Part shown: piece after piece, positions 53,044 to 64,000 of the stretch
Position numbering within the stretch: the stretch's first letter is position 1
Layout: every line of letters begins with the position of its first letter
Origin: Pachyseris speciosa
Lineage: Eukaryota; Cnidaria; Anthozoa; Scleractinia; Pachyseridae
Reading direction: 5' to 3'
Assembly (NCBI GenBank): GCA_016490735.1
Contig: JAEMWC010000082.1
Coordinates: forward strand, 875,001 to 939,000
DNA length: 64,000 bases
Position numbers and translations under genes: made by a program
Notes under the pieces: model-generated
The model's database searches: none
The model's input: only the letters and a program-made list of their open reading frames with translations
What the model was told of the DNA's origin: nothing

Positions 53044-56000
53044 TGATTAAGAATGTATTGGGATGGGAGAAACCTTTCTAGCCAAGGAATGTGCCTCTTT
53101 AATTAAGAAGGAGAAAAAACAGCTCTTCAGACAAGTGAGTGGTAGAGAGGGTATATTGACTCCGTGTACTTGATGATCTGAATGGGCGGATTAAAGATAA
53201 GAAAGTCATTGTTATGAAGGAGGTGGTGCGATTATGCGACGATACATTTTTATCAATCAGATTTATGTCATTAATGGTTGTTTATTTTGCAGCCCTTCAA
53301 AGACTGCAGATAAGAATTTTGACATCAGTTTTGATGCCAAACGTGTTTGAGAGTGGCAGAAAATAAGTTAACAAGCTATTTCTGGAACTGGAAATTATTT
53401 CTTGTTGTGCTATGTAGGAAGCTCAATTGCTCCCAATTCAAATAAAGCTGCTGCCTGAACAAGTTTGCAAAACTGTCTCAGTAAATACCTACTTGAAACA
53501 AAAAGGGCGACATAGATATACTCAAGTCCTCGCAATTAAAACAACAAGTATGCCAAACTCGTCTGTTAAGCCGATTACATCCACGACTCTCAACTTCGTT
53601 TCGAGGTTGTAGACCTCCCAAGAGCTGTTGCGCTTTTGGGGAATGTGCATTTAAACGTATAGTGGTTTAGGATATGAAAAGATATCGCGTGGTCATTTAT
53701 GAATTCCAGATGTCGTTTTGACCGCACGTATCTCATGGGTCCATAAAAACTTGGCTTGAAACCTACATTTGTTAAATAGTCACGTAAAACCACTAAACCA
53801 TTAGCTTATAGTCGCTTAATTGCTAAAGCTTTTAGAAATAATCTTATACCATAATATCTTATTTCTTGCGGCAAGGAACATTTTTTGGCATTTTTTTCGT
53901 TTTCTAACTCTCCTCAATTTAGTTTATCGTTTCCGTCAGGCAGATGAAACGTGTGTCAGACAGCAGAGTTCATTCCACGACCCCAACATTTTTATGTTTC
54001 AAGTGCACATTGACGTCTTATGAGGTGTAGTTCTTCTTTATCGTACCACACTGCTGAATATGTCGGCTTAATGATGACATTTCATCAGATTGTTGAACAC
54101 TCATTTTCCAATTTTTTTCCATGATATGTTTGGATAACTGGCATAATCAAGTGATTTTCAGTTTTGTTATCGAAGTGCCAGAACCCTCCCGAAAGATCTT
54201 TCACTGATATAGTAAGTTTGTATCACATCTTTAGTCACCGTGTAATCTTCAGTATAGGATTAAGCACTGTTACCGGCTCCGTTCGTAAATCACCCGAGTG
54301 AAGTGGGACCGAACTTGGTCATTCTTTTGCAGGTAAACTTTGAATTGAAAACTTATTTGGGACGTCGTGAATTGTGCTTTCAATTTGATAGTAGTTACTA
54401 CGTTTTCAAAATTCAACGAAAGAAAACTGCCGATTTTTGCCTCACCCACTTACATAATCCTGACGGGTACGTAACGCGATTCTTCACAGATTAAAATGAA
54501 ACCTCATCATATCATTTAAAAGTCTCTTATAAGTTGGCTACTATTCCGCCGCGAAAATACGGATTGGGCATCGCTTCAAGTTAAAATCTAATATCCGTTC
54601 GCCTGCTATGATTAGTTTAAGTAATATCCCTGGACGGACAAACATATCGCTAACGAGAGGATGGTCTGATTGCTACACGCGCGAAAGATTTCTGTGGTCC
54701 TAAAATCTTGCAGTGCACTTAAGTATTGGCCGTTTGTCAGTTTTGGAGGCGAAACCGTCCCTGCGGCGGTGCTTTTGACCAACCAATGTGCGTCAATCGT
54801 CGTCACTGGAGCGGCAACAGAAAGAAAAAGACTTTCGGTGCAAAACAATAAAACAACCACTGTTAACATGTAACTCAAAGTACTTCCTTCCGAATCACAA
54901 AGAACCATTGCACAAAATTTTATTGTTTTAACCAATGTGATAATGTGGGCGTTTTGTGTTAAGTCAGTTAGAAAAGGGGACCGAAATAATCAGTTTGGAA
55001 ACAGAGGTGGCAATAACAGTTTTGAAGCATTTGCCAGTCTTTATCTCCAAACAATTACGTAACCTTTCTACATATGCTAACCTTCCGGATTCTCTTTCAC
55101 TGAGTCACTCTAAACTAGCCTGACCGTTTTTCATAAGTTCACAAATTACATTTGATCAATTCATCCCGATCTGCTTATGTTATTAGTAAAGCATTCTCTT
55201 TGCAAGAGGTTTTAATGAGGAAATGAGCTGCTGCATAAATCATATTACACTTTGAATCAGAACAGACAAGACTACAGTTGTCTTGAATATTCAGCTGGTT
55301 TGCGGTCGCCATTATCTTTTCTGTGAGCCACTTTAATACCAAAAATATCCTGCTGCTCCTTTTTATACCGAATAATTACACTCAGGAATTAATAAAAGTC
55401 TCGTCTCCTGAGTTGTAGAGTCTTTTATCTGTCGCTTCCCTTTATGGGTGTTGATTTCTCTGGAAAAAAACAGGAAATCACAATCACTTAATCCTTCACG
55501 CTATGTAATGTTAAGATTGCTGTCAAATTCTGAAGCGTTTCATATGTCCTAGTATCTTAAAATGATCTGGAGTCTTCAATCAGGCGACACTTGTATATGA
55601 AGAGCTTCAGCTAAAGACCTCTGAACGACCTGAGCTAAAATACGATTAGTACAGTTACACTGGTACCTGGATTGGAAATCAAAGGTGGGATTATTCTTCC
55701 TTTACGGTTTGAATTAACAACTCTATTTACACATTATATCAAGCTGCGACAAGCTGCTTATCAGTTCTTGACAAACTCACGAACTTCTACAAAAGTCTTG
55801 TCAAGACTTTGCGAGAAACAAGTATTTGTACGTAAAATAGAAAAAAAAAAAAAAAAAAAAAAAGCAAGCTTATCCAAACGTAAATAACAGGAAATCTTTT
55901 CGCGCTATAGAAACTAACATAAACAAGGAAAAAACTTTGGTGTCTGCCATAAAAGTATTCACTTTTATTGACTTTGTGCTACCAAAATATTTTAGTGAGA

Positions 56001-57678
56001 AAGAATTTCAAAACACCAAAGAATGAGACCAATGAAGTCTCAAATAATGAGACTTGTTATGTAATTTTTGCAACGTATCATCGATTAGACTGTCTGTTAC
56101 GCTTTTTAATAATAGCAGCAGACTTGAGGCCACTAAAGTTATTTTAACCGAATATGGAATGTTTCGCGTACGTTCGCCCTCCATGAAACGCTATCCCCAA
56201 ATTATGCCCACTACCAAGGAGGTACTTAAATTATTGGCAAGGCTTCTTAGCGCCACGTGTACGATCCACAGACAATTGCGTTACATAAGCCCCACCTTTT
56301 TATTTTAGAGTGAGAACACATGAATGATTGCTAATTTCGCCGCTTGTATTAGCAATACTGTCTATGGAAAGTTCAGATTTACTCTAGAGCCAGAAAGGAA
56401 ACAACAATGCTCAATTTGCGTCGTTCTCATTCGCTCGTTGCCGCCCTGTTTTGTGAGGGAGAACAATGTTTCTTAAGAGCCATTGTAGTAGAACTTCAAA
56501 TACCAAAAGTTAAAATTAAATTTTAGGCAATTCCGATACGTGACCCTCCCGCTCAAATCATTTCATATAGTGTGGCTAAAACAAATGACGAATTCTTCTG
56601 AAGTGGCATAGAAAAAAAAAATAAAGACCACGAGGTCATGAGTCTTTTCACAGCACTGTCAGCAGTGCCGTTAGCAAATTTCACCATACCACCCTGGCAC
56701 CGTCACGTATCGGCCTCCTAGCATTTTACCCTTTGATCTCCAGCGTTTGGGCTTGGGAAAATTCTTCACTGGACATTTTAAATCATGAAACGATAGAAGT
56801 TTCGTGTCGATGCACTCCCTCCCTGCTTTTCAGATGGTGCAGTTCGACAATGCTAGGCCGGATTTTGTCTGATGGAAAAAGGACCACCTGATCTCTGAAG
56901 AAAACCAGATATTTCGAGCTTTCATTTTATGCACGAAATTGAGAATCGCATTTGAGAAAGGTGGAAAAGCAGTCAATAAATGCCGGCATCAAGGTTAAGC
57001 TGAGAGCACGCATGGCCGTGAACTCTGATCAAAGAAAAGAAACTGGGACTAGGAAATGGCGTTTCAGCGCGTTTGACCCGTGGTCATTTTGTCAAGGCAA
57101 CGGTGGTAAAGAAAGGTGTAATGTAACGAAAATAACCAGAGAAACTGATCACCGTGGAAAAAAATTAGAGTAAAAATGTGATGCGGCTGAAGCACTGGAA
57201 GCAATCACGTGGGGACAAACCTTGACTAATGCAATTTTCTAGGAGATAAAAACGCCCACAAGAAAATGAACATTGCAGCGGGGAAATCGATAAACGTAAC
57301 TCATTATAGAAAGGAAATCCTTTTTTAATCAAGCTTATTTTTATAAAAATGATCTGCTAAAGAAAGCTACTTTTTGCAATTAGAACTATTTTTGTGACAT
57401 AATGATCTGCGAAAAAAGTTATTTCAGAACTCGCGGACGTGACTCAGATAAACCTAAACATAGAAGTCAGGTTTAAAAAAATTTGACACATACGATTTTG
57501 TCAGTTGTGGCTGTTAATTAAATGGGAATATACAGGAAACACCCTCGAAATTTGGTTGCAAAGCGTGACATTCGAGAAACATTTCAAGTTTTTACCTGCA
57601 ACGCCTGCGAAAATTGTCTTATATCAAGTACCGGTAAGTTGTAATGGTCGCTTTTCACAATTTTAATCGTGTGGTCAC
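53044..57678. other. intergenic host DNA, nothing recognised
   Basis: An A-run at about 55842..55863 only. No supportable gene. Confidence 0.35.
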
Positions 57679-57679
57679 G

Positions 57680-57778
<99 letters not shown>

Positions 57779-57797
57779 CTTTTTATTTCCGTCGCCG

Positions 57798-57875
<78 letters not shown>

Positions 57876-57947
57876 CCAGCTCGATTTTGTTGACGTTAGA
57901 AACTCTCAGCTAAAAATATTTTCTTTTTATTTCCGTCGCCGAAACGC
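57679..57947. repeat. duplicated poly-A plus (TA)n array with a 25-bp spacer repeat
   Basis: Poly-A then (TA)n (57680..57775), a spacer TTTCTTTTTATTTCCGTCGC, a second poly-A then (TA)n (57800..57873), and a third copy of the spacer near 57919..57943. The unit seems to have been duplicated in tandem and the A-runs and TA-runs then expanded. Confidence 0.8.
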
Positions 57948-58737
57948 AACGTGAGAGCATGTGGACTATTTTCTAAACTCCTCTTTTCGAAATACCGATA
58001 AAAACTTGTTAATCTTTATCATTGTTTTTCGATAAGAAAGTGCTAATCCGCTCGTTTATCAACAGTTTATAGATTTCCGCACGTTTCTTCTCAACCATAC
58101 ATTTCCCCTGTGGTTTACGGTTACCCACCCTTCCCAAGTGGCACTTTTGTGGGCTTTCAGTGAGTAAGCAGGCGTGAATTTGTACATAACATGGCATAGT
58201 TAAATAGGCATAGAGTACGTTCGTGACAGAGATGCGTTTTTTGGCCAACAAAAACCGCTTTTCCCTAAAGAGACTTATTTAAATTCACTTCCTCCTCTAT
58301 AAATAGTTATGGTATTTCAAATAGCCCGCAAATAGCCCAGTTCTCCAGAAGACAACAATTGTATGAACGGCTTGTTTACAGGTTAAGCTGGCTGTTGAAC
58401 GCCGGTTTTACTGTTTTCATCGTATAAATTGGAGCTCCAAACCTAAAAGATGAGTCTTCGCTGAGAATGGAATGCTGCCATCTGACATTTCTTATTACGT
58501 TCAGAGTGGGCGGGTGCATGGGTGCTTTGCTGGGGATAAGGGATGGGATTGGAGGAGAGGGGGAGGGCCTAAAGGGTGTGGAAAGAGGGTCGTCTAATCA
58601 CACCCTATGTTGATATAGATAATTTTAGTAGAGTGACAGATTAATTTAATGCGGAGTGTTAGCTGAGCATAACTTTGTAATTTAGAATTATTGCAGGGTA
58701 ATACATTTTTCTCGCAGTGAACATCGAGTGCCGTTAA
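57948..58737. other. intergenic host DNA, nothing recognised
   Basis: No supportable gene. Confidence 0.35.
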
Positions 58738-59140
58738 AGCTCTATTAACACCCCGTCTCTCTCTTATAAGCACCCCCGTTTGGAAGTTTTTGTAATAAAC
58801 CCCCCGTCTCTAATAAGCCCCCCTTTATCTTTAGGACACGAAATTTTTAATTGGTCCCTCATATTCCCTCTTAGGAAATCCACTTCATGCGGGCCATTCT
58901 GATAAACACACATAATACTGTTTGCTGCTCTTTCTTAAATAATAAAGTTTCACTGCAGTTATTTAAGTTTTGTACAAAAACTATTTGAAGACGAAAACGG
59001 CGTGTTTAAGATTTGAAATAAGTCCTCCTCTCCATTAAGCCCCCTCTCTAATAAGGTTAAGCCCCCCAAGTTAATGAGGACTAAAATTAATTAAGCACCC
59101 CCCTCACCCCGGGGGAAGGAGCAGGGGCTTAATAGAGCTC
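58738..59140. mobile_element. MITE with AGCTCTATTAA termini
   Basis: AGCTCTATTAA at 58738 is mirrored by TTAATAGAGCT near 59139. The interior is rich in CCCCC(T/G)TCTCTAATAAG-type motifs. No coding capacity. Confidence 0.6.
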
Positions 59141-62100
59141 TTACAGGAGATTCAGTTCAATTTTTCCGTGTAAAAACAAATGTAGAATAACAATTTGAAT
59201 TGTTTAGCGAATAGACAAAAACCTACGCGGCTTTTGGTTGGTTCCGCGAACGTGCTACGCGATGGATCTGGTGCTCTGGAACCTTCTACTAATCAAACTC
59301 TATTTCACTTTGACGTCACTCCGTTTTATGCACTATGACTGGACAATTAAACAACATCTGTTTGATATTTCTGTGTTCTGTGGCGGCAAACTGTTCTGAT
59401 GTTTTAAACTAGCGCCGAATGAAACCACTGCTCGCAAAAGCAAGAGCAAAACGAGTCAACAATTATACAGTAAAGACACGCGTCAGCCAAGTCACTACCA
59501 GACCTTGAGCAATGTCAAAAAGAACGGTCTCTGCAGCAAAGTTCGCGAGTGTAAAAGCATAACTTGTGGGGAGTATGATTGATTGATTTATTGATTGATT
59601 GTATTTCATTGGCTTAATTTGCTTCTTGAGCGTGTAAGATTCTTACAAGACGTCTAGATCATTCGCCGTTCCTATACATTCACGCTTACTTGATCACTTA
59701 ACATTTTCATTCAGTTAGCACTCAATTGCTACCGTTAACTGATTTTCAACGGACATATGAAACTTTCTGTCCTAGCTGTGTCCAACCCTAACAGTTTTTC
59801 TTCAACATATCCGGCGATATCACCTGAAGTTTGTTTCTGGGGAAACCACACAATCCATGGGAAATAGTGTAGAGTCTGTAAAGGCTATGCGGGCTACTTG
59901 TGCCAAAGGAAAAACCCAAATTGTATTTTTCTTAGCCCCAAGTAAAAGAAATGAGCCAATTTTGAGACCAAATAGGTGGACCAACAATATTTCGAAATTT
60001 TGCTGACGTGCACTGATAGTTTCGCGCCATTAGTTACCTGACGATGGTTTCGTGCCATTAGTGTCTAACCTGACGTCATTAGTGAAGCGGAGTGTTTTGG
60101 AAATTAATAATTCTTCAAAGAGATAGAAAACAAACCAATTTTTTTGCTTGAGCAGTTAAAACAATAACATTGCAAATGGCGTTAGCTCTCTCGATAAGTA
60201 CTACGTGCTGTTAGAGCAAATGCTCGAATAAAAAACATTGTTTAAATAAAAAAATAGAGTGATGGTGTTTTGTCAGCGAATTACATTTAGGTCGATGCTT
60301 CAGAATCTGACATGTAGCGCTCAATCAGCCACCACTGGTTCGCATTCGTTTTCTAATAGGGACCAAACGAATGAGATGTTTGAATATATACCGACACAAA
60401 ATGTCTATGAAACTCTAAAATGTAGAGCTATTTTTCTAGTGAAACGTGATTTCTTGAAGTTGAACAGGAAGCGTTTACCACAGTATCTTAACTTAATAAA
60501 CTACTTCCTTTACGAAGATTGTTTGATAGTACTGATTAACAGACATACTCAGTAGTGTGTACTTCGTGCCTTAACATTATGGCGGGAAAAACCAAAGAAA
60601 CTGAATTTTATCACACTCCCGACAACAATGTGTAACATGTCTGGAACTTTTCAATAATTTATTAGGCCGTCAATTTTCAATAACATTTTTATTATTCTTG
60701 TATATTCGGACAACTATTTTTAATTAAAGATGTTCCTTCGCGGGCTTAAAGGAAATGTTTCGCATATTTTAATTTTGTTCAAAATAGTTTCACAAGATGC
60801 TTGGCATATTTGTTGTTGAGTTTGAATAAAAACGTGCGTCCATTAATTAATAAAAACAGACCGCAAGTAATAAAAGGGCTTCTAAAAAATACCATCAAGC
60901 TGATTGCCAAGATTAAAAGCTTATTACAACAGTTACGGGAAAATACGGAAGTCTTTAAGACTGATATAAACATTGTTATATTCAGGTCGATTTATTGTTT
61001 ATTTACATAATGCTCACTGTGAGTTCATATTGATTATGGCACTTAAGACAGTATTGTTATTTTGTAAACACGAACATACCACAAAAATTGTAACTGAGAG
61101 GATAGAACATTATCGAAAGCCAGGCTTATAATCTATCTCGCGTACATCAAGTTGACATTTACGAAGTGTTTTGGTTTTGGTAAACCGTGAAATAGATTTT
61201 CGTTCGCATCACTTCTCTTTTTAAAACTGATTTGTATGGGTTTGTCTGGGTGTGTGTTCCCATGGGATGCGAAGGCGTTATAGACAACAACTGTCGGGCT
61301 TACAATTAAATCGAGCCGAACAGAAACCAATAAAAAAGCGCAAGCCATACGGCGAACCCATTGTACTAAAGGCTAGCTGAGGTACACAACTGGGCCAAAG
61401 TGGAAAAAACGGTACCTGCGCAGTGTAGGAAAGTTTCAGCTATACTCCTGCTAAGGTAGGGCAGTCTTTCCTCTTGGCTTGATCTAAATGGCAAAAAAAA
61501 AAAAAAAAAAAAATGAGTTGCCAAAATTAACTCACGTTAATAACTTTACGGCTAGTTGCCTTAACTGAGGGGTTAATTTACGATAGAGAGATAAAGAGGC
61601 TTTATATATTTGATGCGAGGCTAAGATTACGAGATGGCAAAAGGAAATTCTGCCGTTCGGATTGCACTTATTGGACAGCTATTGTAGCTTCAACGAATAA
61701 CAAAGACAATTAAATCGATCTTAGTTAAATTCGTAGAATAAAGGTGCTTGGCTTAAGGGAAAAAGTCAGTGTTACAAAGCGCACAAGCAGAAGAAAGACG
61801 ATGATAAGGCCAATAAGATTTTACTTTACACTATTTTTCAATCACTGAGTTCATTAAAATCTCACCTGTCATCTCACGTAGTTTCTTTAACACGTAGTTC
61901 GCAAAGAACACAACTGCTGAGGATAATTTTTGCCTTGCACCTGTTATCCTGCACGAAATCGCGTTGTCTTTTTCAGCAAGATTTTCACTTACACTTAGTT
62001 CACAAGTGGAGCTGTTTTCACTCGTTTTATTTGCTCGTGATGAAGCCGTCTGACACGCAAGATTAGCCGACAAATTGCGTAATCACTCATTATGAGCTTG

Positions 62101-62781
62101 ATCTTTATTGGAAAGAATCTAGCCTGATCTTCATACACAATTTTAATCAATAAACTGTTCGCACCAGTTGATAAAAATGATATCTTACGTTTTAATACGA
62201 TTGAATATGAATTAAGATACACGGGGAAGAGTAAACCGTTCTATAGACGATAAACTGTGTTCAGCTTAGCGAAAGTGTCTTCACTTTAGAAGATGAAATA
62301 ATTATCATATATAACTTTGTAATGACTTAACAACTATTTATTGTTTACAGGGACAAAGAAATTAGTGCCATACAATACGGCAAAGAAGTGGCAAACCAGT
62401 AATTAAGAATTATCTTTTCCCTTGACGTGCACTTGCTAGTAACAAAAAAGACTGAAGTTTCCTATATCTCTCCGTTTGCTAGTTTATCGTTTTCAGTGGA
62501 AGCACTTTCGACAAAAGGCGGTCGCGTCGTTAGCTGTGTAAAAACTTGCGTTGCGCCTTAACCGTAATAGCATTTTTTAATTAAGCTGTGTTCGTCGCAA
62601 TGAGAGAATTTCAAAGAGAAAAAATGCCGTCATTTTTGCACATTACTTTGTCTAGTGTGTGATGTGTTAAAAGCCGGCAACACTTTGAGTTAAACTCGCC
62701 TAGGGGATTTCATAAGTATACTAGATTGCTCTTTTGTTCAGCGCATTCTGATCATAAACCTTCATTCTTTTGCCTTGCCAG
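59141..62781. other. intergenic host DNA, nothing recognised
   Basis: Short (ATTG)n tract near 59577..59605 and an A-run at 61494..61513. No supportable gene. Confidence 0.35.
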
Positions 62782-62900
62782 ATAAAGACACCGCTCGCAG
62801 AGTAACTGAACATGGTGAATGTCCAAATGATACGACTGGTTCAAGTCCTGATCGCAATCGAGTTAGCGGTCATCTCTCCAGTATCACCGAGCCAATGGCT
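62782..62900 (+). CDS. probable internal host coding exon, function unknown
   Basis: Flanked by a strong acceptor (TTCATTCTTTTGCCTTGCCAG) tract and a consensus donor (GCT|GTAAGTAT). The 119-bp exon is open in the frame encoding DKDTARRVTEHGECPND and SSPDRNRVSGHLSSITEPMA. It is hydrophilic, Ser/Asp/Arg-rich and low in hydrophobics, so may be from a disordered or extracellular linker. No family recognised. It suggests a plus-strand host gene extending beyond the window. Confidence 0.4.
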
Positions 62901-62927
62901 GTAAGTATATCAACCTGTTCTGGTACC

Positions 62928-63571
62928 TTAAAGATGGATTTCCACAGTCGCGTAATTTTCACGTGCCTGCGGACTTAAGGTGGATTTCCACTGTCGCGTA
63001 ATTTTTACGTGCCTACGGACGTAAACTTGAACTGGCTTTACATACGTAAATAAAATAGAGACGATGTTTGAAAGGACGCGCGTAAACGTAAAAGTTGAAC
63101 CTCGCTCAACTTTTACGTTTACGCGCGTCCTTTCACACATCGTCTCTATTTTGTCTACGTACGTAAAGCCAGTTCAAGTTTACGTCCGTAAGCACGTAAA
63201 AATTACGCGACAGTGGAAATCCACCTTAAAGGTGGATTTCCACTGTCTTTTACGTTTACGCGCGTCCTTTCACACATCGTCTCTATTTTATTTACGTACG
63301 TAAAGCCAGTTCAAGTTTACGTCCGTAGGCACGTAAAAATTACGCGACAGTGGAAATCCACCTTTAATCTTAAAATGGCTTTACGTGCGTAAATGAAATA
63401 TAGACGATGTGTGAAAGGACGTGCGTAAACGTAAAAGTTCGACCTTGTTCAACTTTTAAGTTTACGCGCGTCCTTTCACACATCGTCTCTATTTCATTTG
63501 CGCACATAAAGCCAGTTCAGGTTTACGTTTGTAAACTCGTAGAAATTACGCGACAGTGGAAACCCAGCTTA
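62928..63571. mobile_element. cluster of foldback MITEs
   Basis: A near-perfect palindrome spans 62975..63229: arms begin AAGGTGGATTTCCACTGTCG and meet at a short loop near 63103. It is preceded by a truncated end (62930..62975) and followed by a copy with a deleted left arm (63229..63362) and a more diverged one (63371..63571). All share GACGATGTGTGAAAGGACG and TTTACG(T/C)ACGTAAA motifs. Both strands give short mirrored frames that are not genes. Confidence 0.75.
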
Positions 63572-64000
63572 ACTCCTTCAGTTTCAAACTGCTTGAAAAT
63601 ACGGCTTACAGGTTTTGTTGTTGCTGTTTCGTGTTCTGTTTTGATGAGTTCTTGAAAGCTGCATTTTGAACGTTGTCATTATTGAGAATCTCACAGAATT
63701 TGAGGCTTTCGCCACTGGCATGTAAGGAATAAACTTCGCCGTTACTATTACTTTTGTTTTCCTTGGCGAATACACAAGTTATACTTTGGCGGTGTGAGGA
63801 AGCTTCTTTCAGTCTTCCCTTACCTTAAATGATTACGCGGGAAATATGTCCGAGAACCAACAAATTGTTCATTTGGTAGTGCATTTTACCATTACACCCG
63901 CCGAGGAAAACTGAGAATTCTGCGATGAAGAGGAACCAGCAAATTCGTTTTACAATAATAACTCAGCTCGACTCGATTGAAAAGAAAAAAAAAGATATTG
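63572..64000. other. intergenic host DNA, nothing recognised
   Basis: No supportable gene. Confidence 0.35.

Noticed and set aside
62928..63655. Three similar frames sharing a VNVKV...STFTFTRVL motif on both strands
   Set aside because: They are readings of the palindromic MITE arms; both strands give the same peptide because of the foldback.
1..64000. CRISPR arrays or prokaryotic operons
   Set aside because: No regularly spaced short repeats with unique spacers; intron-like, microsatellite-rich DNA is eukaryotic.

Overview
The window looks like nuclear DNA of an invertebrate animal, most likely a cnidarian such as a stony coral. This is inferred from AT-rich, gene-poor intergenic DNA full of small foldback elements, LINE 3' ends and trinucleotide microsatellites; no host gene was identified by name. 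About 19.1 kb in the middle is a full-length Maverick/Polinton (adintovirus-like) integrated viral element, 13682..32789. The rest is host DNA with only a few weak exon candidates.

Element layout. It has 479-bp terminal inverted repeats (TIRs) that appear identical over their whole length, and a 6-bp target-site duplication TATTTG on both sides. Left to right: a protein-primed family B DNA polymerase on + in three frames; then a minus-strand block (BRO-N/nuclease protein, chromodomain integrase, zinc-motif/phospholipase A2 protein, adenain-like protease, pVI/pX-like membrane-active protein, double jelly-roll major capsid protein, AT-hook core protein, penton, coiled-coil protein); then a plus-strand block (packaging ATPase, a 24-codon micro-ORF, two collagen-stalked fibre genes, a 139-aa unknown, a SLATT-like two-TM protein); and last, reading inward from the right TIR, a VLTF3-like zinc-ribbon transcription factor. 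Together these cover replication, integration, capsid assembly, maturation, packaging, attachment and late transcription.

Three points go beyond a standard Polinton annotation. (1) A short box, TCTAA(C/A/T), sits 8-11 nt upstream of the ATG of ten element genes or small ORFs (an eleventh is a diverged, closer copy). It looks like a late promoter with an extremely short leader, while polymerase and VLTF3-like gene start from an identical TATA box inside each TIR. (2) The protease and integrase frames have no ATG of their own. Each lies in the -1 frame of the gene upstream, and each overlap contains the heptamer A_AAA_AAC in the zero frame, so a retrovirus-like -1 ribosomal frameshift could make pVI-protease and PLA2-integrase fusions. 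(3) Single-base breaks cluster in polymerase, PLA2, capsid and penton genes, while the fibres, ATPase, BRO, SLATT-like and VLTF3-like genes are intact.

Host flanks. Left (1..13675): tandem and foldback repeats, one hAT-like element with an 8-bp duplication, two copies of a paralogous segment, and one possible first exon. Right (32796..64000): nested LINE 3' ends with (TTA)n tails, a tRNA-derived SINE, a Penelope-type hammerhead ribozyme, a third copy of the paralogous segment, long microsatellites, foldback MITEs and two possible internal exons (44735..44900, 62782..62900).
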